The position numbers were made by a program, and so were the translations under genes. Below, in pieces: positions 22,763-32,181 of a stretch of DNA of 64,000 nt. The notes beneath the pieces were generated by a model. That model was not told where the DNA came from and made no database searches. It saw nothing but the letters and a program-made list of their open reading frames with translations. Source of the DNA: Astragalus membranaceus (lineage: Eukaryota > Streptophyta > Magnoliopsida > Fabales > Fabaceae). How positions within the stretch are numbered: position 1 is the stretch's first letter; each line of letters begins with the position of its first letter. The DNA is taken from the NCBI GenBank assembly GCA_039519185.1, contig CM076846.1:223684659-223748658 (forward strand), given 5' to 3'.

Positions 22763-23078
22763 CAAGTAAACTGATGGCAGAAGCGTGCATGAAGAGATTA
22801 TGTGTGATCTTAACCTTTTGACCTCGTCGAGCCGAGCTTGGCAATTAGATCAGGAGGGTGTGTACAGCGGTTTGCAACGATGTGTTTATTAGGTCTTTTG
22901 AGCGAAGCCCGTTTTAGACTAATAAAATAAAATATATCTTAAAATTTAATGTTGCTTCTATTTGGAGATGAAATTAGAGACATGTTTGCTATTTTTGGTT
23001 AAATTCCTTCATTCAACAAGTTCATGACTTTTATTAACTTTGTAGAAGTCATATATTTACATGTACAATTCAACTACA
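22763..23078. other. Intergenic; contains first copy of a duplicated ~95-bp block
   Basis: 22918-23010 (ACTAATAAAATAAAATATAT... through GAGACATGTTTGCTATTTTT) recurs, split by a MITE, at 23124-23165 plus 23384-23425. No gene seen. 22800-22916 is a GC-richer patch that I cannot assign. Confidence 0.6.
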
Positions 23079-23165
23079 TCTATATTACTAAAAAAGTTTG
23101 AAATAATGACAAAATATAGACTACTAAAATAAAATATATCCTAAAATTTGGTGTTATTTATAATA

Positions 23166-23379
23166 GGGTACTTCTAGGGTGAAGGAGCAAATCAAATCTC
23201 TCACCGGTGAATCACTAAAATTGACCGTATGATATTGTGTAAAATGCCATGAGTGGTTAAGATTTAATCAACCGGTATTAAATCTCAACCATTGATGAAT
23301 TTTTATACTACATCCTACGGTCATATTCAATGGTTCACTGGTGAGGGATTTGATTTGCTCACTCACCCTAGAAGCTCCC
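23166..23379. mobile_element. MITE, 214 bp, ~68-bp terminal inverted repeats
   Basis: Left GGGTACTTCTAGGGTGAAGG... and right ...ACTCACCCTAGAAGCTCCC are inverted copies. The match runs through GAGCAAATCAAATCYCTCACC to about 68 bp on each side with scattered differences. It splits the second copy of the local duplicated block. No unambiguous target duplication, so the superfamily is unassigned. Confidence 0.8.
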
Positions 23380-23551
23380 TTACCTATATTTGGAGATGAA
23401 ATTAGAGACATGTTTTGCTATTTTTATTAAACTATTTGCCGCTATTTCAAATTTTCTACCGTTAAAGAGTCCAAATATAATATCTTTTGTTTTTCACTTC
23501 GTAGTAATTTTATCGCCTTTAAACAGAAATCAAGCTTATACAATTCTTTAT

Positions 23552-23746
23552 GAGTTTAATTTATATACACATACAATGTATTGACTTTTACAACCTCAAC
23601 CAATCACACTTAATGGAATGGTTGGTTACCAATTGACTAACTTGTGGTTACCAAATGACCAATTTGTTTTTAACAATGTGTTAACATGTAATTGGTATAG
23701 TGTAAAACACTTATACACATATTGTGTGTATAAATTAAATTTATTC
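23552..23746. mobile_element. Probable MITE with ~35-bp imperfect inverted ends
   Basis: TTTAATTTATATACACATACAA near 23550 is inverted at 23715-23748 (TTGTGTGTATAAATTAAAT). Each inner end has TTTTAC/GTAAAA. The core has ACCAATCACACTTAA and a TGGTTACCAA direct repeat. Boundaries are approximate. Confidence 0.5.
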
Positions 23747-24128
23747 TTTATTGTGCTTATTTTGATTTTTAATCCCTAAGGGGAGACATTATATGGTTTC
23801 GATGTAATTTCAGTGTCTGAATGAACATCAAAATTATAAAAGAAAAACTAATATTAAAATATTTATTTTACTTTTTATTCCTGAGAAAACATTACATATT
23901 AAAATATTTATTTTTCTTTTTATTCTTGAGAAAACATTATATATTAACGATATAGTTCAACTTAATAAAAGCATAAATTAATTGTCTTTTATTTTTTCAA
24001 CAAATCAATTGTTATTAGATTTGAAATTTAGTTTCATTCTAAATTAGCATTGAGTTTTAAATATATATCCGCTTTAACACATGCTTAAAAACGAAATAAC
24101 CCGTGCGGATGCACAGGTATTCTACTAG

Positions 24129-25127
24129 TTTAGAGTTGTAAAATATTGAACACTTGAACTTGAAACCAAATTCCCAAAAACAGTTGTATGAAAGAATGAT
24201 CCGCCAAACCTGTAACCAAGCAAAAATCGCATAAAGGATTGGAAAACAAATACACACAGGTTGAAACCTCTGTATATTGCAATAAGCTTCAACAAAATTC
24301 CCAGCACGAAAAAAGCCCTAATATCAGTTTTTCTAACAACCTACGGTCAAGTATTGAAACAAAACAAACTCTAAAATCAAAATGTTGGTATAATGGAAGC
24401 AGGAATCGAAGAAACGAATTTGAAAAGTGCTAACTAAAAAAAAAGATTTTTCTGAAAGGAAAAAGTGATAGAATGAGAAATGGGAACCTGTTGTGTTGTG
24501 CGGCGGAAGAGGATGAGTCGCAATGGCGGAACGACGATGGACGGAGGGAGAGACGATGGCATCGCGACGACTAGTGGCGGTGCGGTCTGCTGTGCTGAGA
24601 GGTAGAACAGTACGCGTGAAGGGGAAGTGGTTTTTGAGAGAGAAGTGAAAAGAAAAGTTAAATGGAATGAGGAAAGGATTAATGGACTTTGACAATTCTA
24701 CTTGGATTTTTTTCTCAATTTGCTCTGTAACATTTGCCACGCTGACATTTAACTGCCACGTCAGCTCGGTCAACACGGTTAACTACCAGTTGTTTACGGA
24801 ACCACTAAATTGACACTTGTTTGTAAATGTTGGGGATTAAATCGAAATATTTGAGAAGTCATGGACTAAATAGGGTATAACCTCTTATAAAAACTAGTAT
24901 TCCTACCCATGTAAATAATCTATACCAAGTTTTTGAAAAGTAATAACAATATATAATATATTATATTATAGTATATTATATTATATTATATTATAATATA
25001 CATAAGTGACCTTATTTAACTTGGTTAAAAAAAAGTTACCTTATGTAACTAATTTTGATGTGTATAAACATTTATGTGTAACTAATGTCCATGACATAAT
25101 TTTAATAAATTTTTATTTTTTGATTTG
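24129..25127. other. Intergenic; no gene supported
   Basis: An open minus-strand frame at 24333-24776 (147 codons) has no recognisable domain and a composition no better than background. 24470-24660 is GC-richer and could be a promoter or leader relic. 24949-25000 is a TATTA-type AT simple repeat. Confidence 0.5.
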
Positions 25128-25625
25128 TGTAGCACCCCAGTATTTCTAACATGTAGAAACACCGAAAGTGCACAAATGCGGAAACTCAGAGGACACAGTT
25201 CATGTTTAAGTATTGGACATACAAACTTTTTCCGAAATAAAAACATAATCGGAATAACATTACTTCATAAATAGAAGTTTATCGGTTCCATACCGAATGG
25301 ATTACAATATCCAAGTCCAAATACCAAACGGAAACATAAAACGGTTCATATAACTCATAATCAATACAAGTTTATACAACCAATAGGACAACAAAAGAAC
25401 AAAGGATCAAATGACTAAGTCTTCAGCACCTCCAAGAGTATACCAACTACTCGTGCACAATAGTCTTCCTTTTTCTCTGCTTCTCTGAAAAACAACAAAT
25501 ATGGATAGGGTGAGATAACATTATCTCAGTGAGTCCTACCGTGCCCCCTCACTGACACTCGGTTCAATTTATTAAACCGCTATAACCAAAGCTGACATAA
25601 CAATGTCTTATTTATATATCGAAAT

Positions 25626-25840
25626 GCCGACCGTGCAACAACCACTAATCCCGGCAATTCGTGTACTTGCTTAGCATAAACCGGCCGTGCAACGACCACT
25701 AATCCCGGTTTACAACGTTACTTAGGAGGAAAAAGACCAGCTATTAATCGAAACGCCGACCGTGCAACGACCACTAATCCCGGCGAATCGTGTGTTTAAT
25801 TTAGCATAAACCGGCCGTGCAACGACCACTAATCCCGGTA
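25626..25840. repeat. Four-copy dispersed repeat inside the LTR (also at 32680-32895)
   Basis: CCGNCCGTGCAACRACCACTAATCCCGG begins near 25629, 25683, 25749 and 25811. The spacing is about 54-66 bp, with alternating GCCGACC...CCGGC and ACCGGCC...CCGGT flanks that form short inverted ends. Present unchanged in the other LTR. Confidence 0.8.
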
Positions 25841-26118
25841 ACCCGTGAATTGACCACGCCAAAACACATCAGGGCCTAGGGTGAGGGCTCATGACTTCCC
25901 TTCTTAGTATGCTACTTGTCGGGTCGTCACCCAACGCAATACGTATGACAATACGCATCAAGTTCTCGAGAGTTAGATAATTTATATCTTTTCGATCACC
26001 AAATGGATCAATTACATAATAGTTAGATAAACAATATCCATATCGATCTATAACCCGTTTTGAGGAATTCAAAAGTTAGACCTCCGGCATTATAATCATT
26101 TTCATTTGACATATATAA

Positions 26119-26121
<3 letters not shown>

Positions 26122-26167
<46 letters not shown>
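26122..26167. repeat. (TA)n microsatellite
   Basis: About 23 TA units in this LTR versus about 6 at the same place in the other LTR (33176-33187). It is the main length difference between the two LTRs. Confidence 0.95.
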
Positions 26168-26170
<3 letters not shown>

Positions 26171-26390
26171 GTCAGTCCATCAGTCGGTGTACACACACGC
26201 GTACTAGGCTTTCGGTTTTTCGATCAAATGGGCTTTCAAAGCTCTTTTCAAAATCATGAGTTGAACAAATTCGAAATAAGGTTTTCAGCGAGGCAATACC
26301 TTTTTGAATGGTTGAGAAAGAAATTAGAAAAGGTTCAGGGTCAAACGGAGCAACAAAACGAGAAAACGGAAGCCGGTAACAGAACCACAC

Positions 26391-26569
26391 GCACGACCCG
26401 TGCCCAGGGGCGCACGACCCGTGCGTGGTGCACTACTCAGGACCCATCTACCAGAAGGAAACGCACGATCCGGGCCCAAGGGCGCACGCCCCGTGCGTCC
26501 CGTTCGGTTTCCAATTTTTCCAACCAGAAGCAGGCGCACGACCCGTGCCCAGGGGCGCACGGTCCGTGC
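26391..26569. repeat. Cluster of six GCACG-N3-CGTGC inverted repeats
   Basis: Units at 26391, 26412, 26463 (degenerate: CGGGC), 26484, 26536 and 26557, mostly preceded by GGGC or GGC. Centres vary (ACC, ATC, CCC, GTC) while the arms hold. Lies about 1.0-1.2 kb after the U3 start on the minus strand and downstream of the TATA box, so within the transcribed R-U5 part. Confidence 0.9.
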
Positions 26570-27582
26570 GACCTGTGTCTGTTACCAGAATTTCACATTT
26601 TTCCCATTTCCGCTCTCCGTTCTCGTCCAATTCGGTTTCTAATTTCAATCACCTGAAATCCAGAAAATTTCCAACTATTCCAGAATACATATATAAAGTG
26701 TTTCATTTCAATGATTCATTAAAATTCTCCATAAACCGTAAAACACCGTTTTGACTTAAAAACGCTTTTTGATTCTAAGACTTTTGAAAACAGAAAATGT
26801 GACCAAGGGATTCCATATCGAAAACAAGTTCAGGATATCAAAATGCCCTATCGTGAGTAGAACTCACCGGTAAGTCGAAATCCCGAGAGTTGAGCCGAAA
26901 AACGAAGTCACCGAACCGAACACGAAAAATCCCCGAAACTGAGCTTCAATCGATTCCAAGACAGCAACTCTCTTCTGTCCAATCTCGAACCCAGCTGCAC
27001 CACTACTCAAATCCTCCCTTCAATCAACCATGCAAGTCTGAAATCTCCTTCTTAGAAGCTTCCACTGAACATGCAAAACAACTATTGCTTAAAACTCCAT
27101 CTTCTTCCTCACTTGGAGCTTTGATATGCGAAAATGGCAAAGAGGGATATAGGGAGAATCAGGCTTTGAGACTTGGCTCATTGGAAGGGAATTGGAAAAT
27201 GGAGTAGGAATGTTGAAGAAGGACTTACATGCAAGAAGAAAAATCTGAGCTTCCTCCCCTCTTCTCTTCCACTCCCGCGCCCTCTCTCCCTCCTTCCACA
27301 ACTCCTTGCTTCTTCTGGATTTTCAGAAATGGATGAATGAGGGTGATGAGGCTAGGTGGCTTCAGAATAGATGTATTTATATGAGGGGTGCAAAATTACC
27401 ATTTTGCCCTTCAGCTTAAATACTTTAATTAATCATGACTAAGCCATAATTAATAAATGAATAGGGCTTCTTTGGACTTTTTCCTCGACTATAAATCCCC
27501 GAGACACGACCAATTATTCCCACAAATAATTAATCGGTCCCAGGCTTCTTAGTACGAGTCTTTAAAAATTAGGGATGTTACA

Positions 27583-27600
27583 ATCACCCTAACTTTTAAA
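27583..27600 (-). promoter_or_regulatory. Polypurine tract of the Tekay element
   Basis: The minus strand reads AAAAGTTAGGGTGAT immediately before the TGTAACATCCC start of the 3' LTR, the expected place for the plus-strand primer. Confidence 0.75.
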
Positions 27601-29215
27601 AATTTTGTCCTCAAAATTGACAAGACGTACCTCAATGGAAGAGATATGGATATCGAGTCCGCATGTCATCTTCCAGTTCCCAGGTAGCCTCCTCGATTGA
27701 GAATCCATCCCAGACCACTCTGACAATCGGAATAGTCCTTGACCGTAGCGTCTTCTCGCCACGCCCCAAGATGTAGCTAGGATACGGTTGAAATGATAGA
27801 TCCGGTCGAAGATCGATCGTGTCAACACTCAACGGCTGATGCGGGTCGGGAATATACTTCCTTAGCTGAGACACATAAAAGACATCATGTAGGTTGGATA
27901 GGGCCGGAGACAATGCGAGGCGATAGGCAACTGGCCCAATCCGCTCGATGATTTGGAAAGGTCCAACATATCGAGGACTGAGCTTCTTCGCTCGCACAGC
28001 TCTCCCGGTGCCTATGGTTGGAGAAACTTTCAAGAACACATGATCACCAACCTCAAACTCCAACGGTCTCCTTCGGTTGTCAGCGTAGCTCTTTTGCCGA
28101 CTCTGAGCAACCTTCATCCTTTCTCGAATTAACTTGATCTTCTCAGTAGTTTCGCGAACCATATCAGGTCCCAAAAACTTATCTTCACCAATTTTCCACC
28201 AACACAACGGAGTTCTACACTTTCTACCATAAAGTGCTTCAAACGGTGCCATTCCAATGCTGGAGTGGTAACTGTTGTTGTAGGAGAATTCTACTAATGG
28301 AAGATGGTCTTCCCATTTTTTCCCACTATCGAGCACACAAGCCCGAAGCATATCTTCAAGAGTCTGGATAGTTCTCTCCGTCTGACCATCAGTTTGAGGA
28401 TGATAAGCAGTGCTAACCAGCACCCTTGTTCCCAAGGCTTCATTCAATGCTCTCCAGAATCTGGAAGTAAACTTGGGATCTCGGTCTGACACGATACTCG
28501 TTGGAACTCCATGCAGTCTGATAATGTTCTTCACATATTCATCTGCTAACTTGGAAACCTTATAAGTCGAACGAACAGGAATAAAGTCGGCGGACTTAGT
28601 CAATCGGTCCACTACTACCCAAATGGAATCATTGCCGGCCTGTGACCTCGGCAAACCCATAACGAAGTCCATTGAGATATCTTCCCATTTCCAAAGTGGC
28701 ACATCCAGCGGTTGTAACTGACCGCCCGGTCTTCGGTGTTCCGCCTTAACCTTCTGACAAGTTAAGCACCGAGAAACAAATTCTGCAACCTCGGCCTTCA
28801 TCCCAGGCCACCAATACATTAACTTCAAGTCTCGGTACATCTTTGTGGATCCCGGATGTACTGAGTACTGACTCCTATGAGCTTCTTCCAATACTTGCCT
28901 TTTGATATCATCATCGTCGGGAACACAAATCCTCCCATTAAAGCAAATCATGCCATCACTATCCTCAGTGAAATCTGGCGATCCCCTCTGAGATTGCAAC
29001 TTTATATCAGCTCCTTGAGCTACGCGGATTTGTTCCCTTAGCACACTGGCTATCCGTATATGCCGCAGTACTACGCGATCCCTCTTTCTTACCACCTTGA
29101 GATTCAAGTCTCTGAATGACTCCAACAAAGCCATTTCGTGAACCATTAACCTTGCTGTGTGGATAGACTTCCTGCTTAGAGCATCTGCTACCACATTGGC
29201 TTTCCCAGGGTGATA

Positions 29216-29218
29216 TTA
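29216..29218 (-). other. Nonsense codon TAA in pol (expected CAA)
   Basis: Reads D-F-E-L-stop-Y-H-P-G-K-A-N-V-V-A-D-A-L-S-R; the family has Gln here (L-Q-Y-H-P-G-K-A-N). A C to T transition. Confidence 0.85.
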
Positions 29219-29707
29219 CAATTCGAAGTCGTAATCCTTCAAAAAATCAGTCCACCTTCTCTGTCTGTTATTCAACTCCTTTTGGTCAAACAGATACTTC
29301 AAGCTCTTGTGATCACTAAAAACTTCGAAACGTGAACCGTAAAGGTAATGTTTCCAAATTTTTAGTGCAAACACAATAGCCGCCAACTCTAAGTCATGAG
29401 TTGGGTAATTCCGTTCATGAGTTTTCAATTGTCTAGATGCGTAGGCCACAACTTGTTGATTCTGCATGAGAACACATCCTAAACCCTTCCCAGATGCATC
29501 ACTGTAAATCTGAAATCCCAATGATGGATCCGAAAGAATTAGGATTGGAGCAGAAGTTAACCTTTCTTTCGATCCAAGAAAACACTCTTCACAATCGGCA
29601 TCCCAAGTAAATGGTTGACCTTTGCGAGTCAATCGAGTAAGCGGAAGTACCAATTGCGAAAAACCTTCAATGAATCTTCTATAGTAACCCGCTAAACCCA
29701 GAAAGCT

Positions 29708-29710
29708 TCA
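29708..29710 (-). other. Nonsense codon TGA in pol (expected CGA)
   Basis: Reads T-E-I-stop-S-F-L-G-L-A-G-Y-Y-R-R-F; the family has Arg before S-F-L-G-L-A-G-Y-Y-R-R-F. CGA to TGA at a CpG. Confidence 0.9.
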
Positions 29711-32161
29711 GATTTCAGTCATTGACGTCGGCCGTTCCCAGTTCAACACTGCTTCCACCTTGCTAGGATCAACTGCAACCCCTTCCTGGGAAATCACATG
29801 ACCCAAGAACTTCACTTCGGACATCCAAAAGTCACACTTCGACGGTTTAGCATAAAGCTTCTTCTCTCGGAGTACTCCTAGGACAAAGCGGAGATGCTGA
29901 GCATGCTCCTCCACTGTCTTTGAGTAAACCAAGATATCATCGATAAAGACGACCACAAACTGATCTAGGTAGGAATGGAATACTCTATTCATATAATCCA
30001 TGAATACGGCTGGAGCGTTAGTCAATCCGAAGGGCATCACCACAAACTCGTAGTGTCCGTACCTCGTACGAAAAGCAGTCTTCGGAATGTCTAAGGCTCT
30101 TACCCTGATTTGATGGTACCCTGACCTTAGATCAATTTTGGAGAAAACCTTAGCACCTCGAAGTTGATCAAGTAAATCATCTATCCTTGGCAATGGATAC
30201 TTGTTTTTGATAGTGATTTTATTCAGCTGACGGTAGTCTATGCATAATCTCATGCTTCCGTCCTTCTTCTTGACTAGCAATACCGGAGCACCCCACGGAG
30301 AAGCACTCGGTCGAATAAACTTCTTGGAAATTAATTCCTCAAGTAGGGACTTCAATTCCTTCAGTTCGAGAGGAGACATCCTATAAGGTGCTATGGATAT
30401 TGGCCCTGCACCAGGCGCCAAATCTATAGAGAATTCTACCTCTCGTTCTGGAGGTAAAGAGGAGACTTCCTCGGGAAAGACGTCTAAAAATTCATTAACA
30501 ACTTGGATAGACGATAAATCCAAATCAGCTTCAGTTGATGCAGACAAAATATTAACAAAAGCTTCCGCACCTTGGAATAGAGACTGGCTGGCTGAAGCGA
30601 ATGAGATAACACCATCATCTTCAGGTAGTGAATGTTCAGCTACTTCAGAAGGAAAATTAATTGCACGATTAAAACAGTCAATCGTAATGTGATTGGAAGT
30701 CATCCAATTCATTCCCAACACGATCTCCATTCCTCTCATAGGCAGACAGATAAAATCAACAACAAAGTCCCTGCCTCCTATGGTGAGCAGACAATTAAGG
30801 CATAAAGATTGGGTTCGCACACGACCCTTTGCAGCAGTAAGGATAGATATTGGCTCGGATATAGGAGATACTATTAATCCTAGCCGTTCAGCACATGCTT
30901 CAGAGATAAAACAATGAGTAGCACCAGAGTCATACAGAATATTAACAATTTGATGAAAGATAGAACCTGTACCCCTTATAAGATTATCAGCTGGTTTGAT
31001 GGTCTTAGCATCCAGAGTGTTGACTCGAGCCTGCCTTGGAGCATCGGGGGACTCCAAGAAAGCTTTCCTGGACGGACAATTATTAGCATAATGGCCCACC
31101 TCTTTGCAAAGGTAACATTGGTTCGGTCCCACCTGGCATTTGCCTCGATGAAATTTCTTGCAGATGTCGCACTTATTAGGCCTGGCAGAGTCACTTGACT
31201 GGATTTGTTTCCCTTTTTCCCTATTCCCTCTGAATCTAGGGTTTGAAGGAGTTGGCTCATTACCCTTCTTCTTATCCTTCCAGAATTCTTTCCTCTCAGC
31301 ATACATTCTTTTAAGATCGCTCTCAGCTGAATGAGCTTGTTGAACCAAAGCAGGATAAGTGGTCATGGAGTAAGAACTGAGACCTTGATTCACATCTCCT
31401 CTGAGACCTTGTCTGAACATTACCATTTTCCACTTATCATCAGTAGCGGTGGTCCCCAATTCATAGAATTGTGACAACCTCTCAAATTTTGCCGCGTATT
31501 CCCCAATTGTCATCTCTCCCTGTTTCAAACTCAGAAATTCCATCTGCTTATCAAGTCTTTGGGAGTCGGGAAAATAATGACCCAAAAACAACTCCTTGAA
31601 ATTATTCCACTCAAGAGGAGCTCCTTGATTTTGAAGCATTCTACGAGCGTTAGCCCACCAAGTGTGAGCATCCTCGTCCACAGCGTTAGCAGCGCAGATT
31701 ACCTTTTCTCCTTCATTGCATTGCAAAGTATCAAAGATCCGTTCCATGGCATCTACCCAGAAATGGGCTTTCATTGCCTCAGATCCTCCTTTGAAGGTTG
31801 GGTGTTTCATCTTCAGAAACCGGAAATACACCCTGTTGGGATCCTCAGGTGTCGGCACATTGACTAGCTCAGCTGGTTGTGGTTGAGGCATCTGGTGCAT
31901 CTGCTGCATTTGAGCCATTTGGGCCATCTGTTGCTGTTGCACTAGCATCATGTCATTCATCATCTTCTGCTGAGTTTCTATGACATTCTGCATCCATTCT
32001 TGATGAGGATCAACAAGTGGGTTTCTCCTACCTCTTCCAGCCATGATTCTGCGAAGTATGCACAAAGTATTAAGTTGATCAGGCTCAATGTCTAATAGCA
32101 TACTAGGAAAAAGCAGACTTAGAAGACGTAAAAGACTCTTAACATCTAAGTCCGACTAGGT

Positions 32162-32180
32162 CGAACCGCTCTGATACCAA
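32162..32180 (-). promoter_or_regulatory. Primer-binding site, initiator Met tRNA
   Basis: The minus strand reads TTTGGTATCAGAGCGGTTCG just after the 5' LTR end. TGGTATCAGAGC is the standard complement of plant initiator Met tRNA. Confidence 0.95.
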
Positions 32181-32181
32181 A

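Larger units (their letters stand above)
23079..24128 (+). mobile_element. Helitron-like non-autonomous element (~1.05 kb)
   Basis: The 5' end reads A|TCTATATTACTAAAAAAG. The 3' end has a short hairpin (ACCCGTGC GGAT GCACAGGT at 24102-24119) followed nine nucleotides later by CTAG|T. TC...CTRR inserted between A and T with a 3' hairpin is the Helitron signature. There is no Rep/helicase coding, so it is non-autonomous. Two MITE-like inserts lie inside it. Confidence 0.65.
25128..27582 (-). repeat. 3' LTR of the Tekay element (2455 bp)
   Basis: Contains from the plus-strand left: four dispersed copies of CCGTGCAACGACCACTAATC (25626-25840), a (TA)n run (26122-26167), a cluster of GCACG-N3-CGTGC palindromes (26391-26569) and a minus-strand TATA box (complement of 27373-27381). 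Short ORFs in it have no domain content. Confidence 0.97.
27632..32044 (-). pseudogene. Tekay gag-pol polyprotein, single frame with two stops
   Basis: Start chosen at 32044 (MAGRGRRNPLVDPHQEW); an upstream in-frame ATG at 32101 is also possible. In order: Met/Gln-rich N-terminus, gag (WWANARRML, FLGHYFPDSQRLDKQMEF), zinc knuckle CYLCKEVGHYANNC, protease LYDSGATHCFIS, reverse transcriptase (SPWGAPVLLVKKKDGS, FVVVFIDDILVYS), RNase H (IYSDASGKGLGCVLM), integrase zinc finger and DDE (VVVDRLTKSADF, VSDRDPKF, TDGQTERTIQTLED) and a C-terminal chromodomain-like segment (VRVVWDGFSIEEATWELEDDM). The frame is the same throughout 1470 codons. TGA at 29708-29710 falls between RT and RNase H, and TAA at 29216-29218 after RNase H. 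All catalytic residues I can check are present. Confidence 0.95.

Noticed and set aside
24333..24776. 147-codon minus-strand ORF
   Set aside because: No recognisable domain, hydrophobic/basic patchwork, no intron signals or promoter; treated as chance.
25626..25840. CRISPR-like spaced repeats
   Set aside because: Four similar units with variable spacing lie within a plant LTR and are duplicated in the other LTR; no cas genes and a eukaryotic context.
26228..26754. Several 66-142-codon ORFs in the Tekay LTR (and copies at 33191-33774)
   Set aside because: They span the GC-rich palindrome cluster and occur on both strands in all frames; LTRs of this type do not code here.
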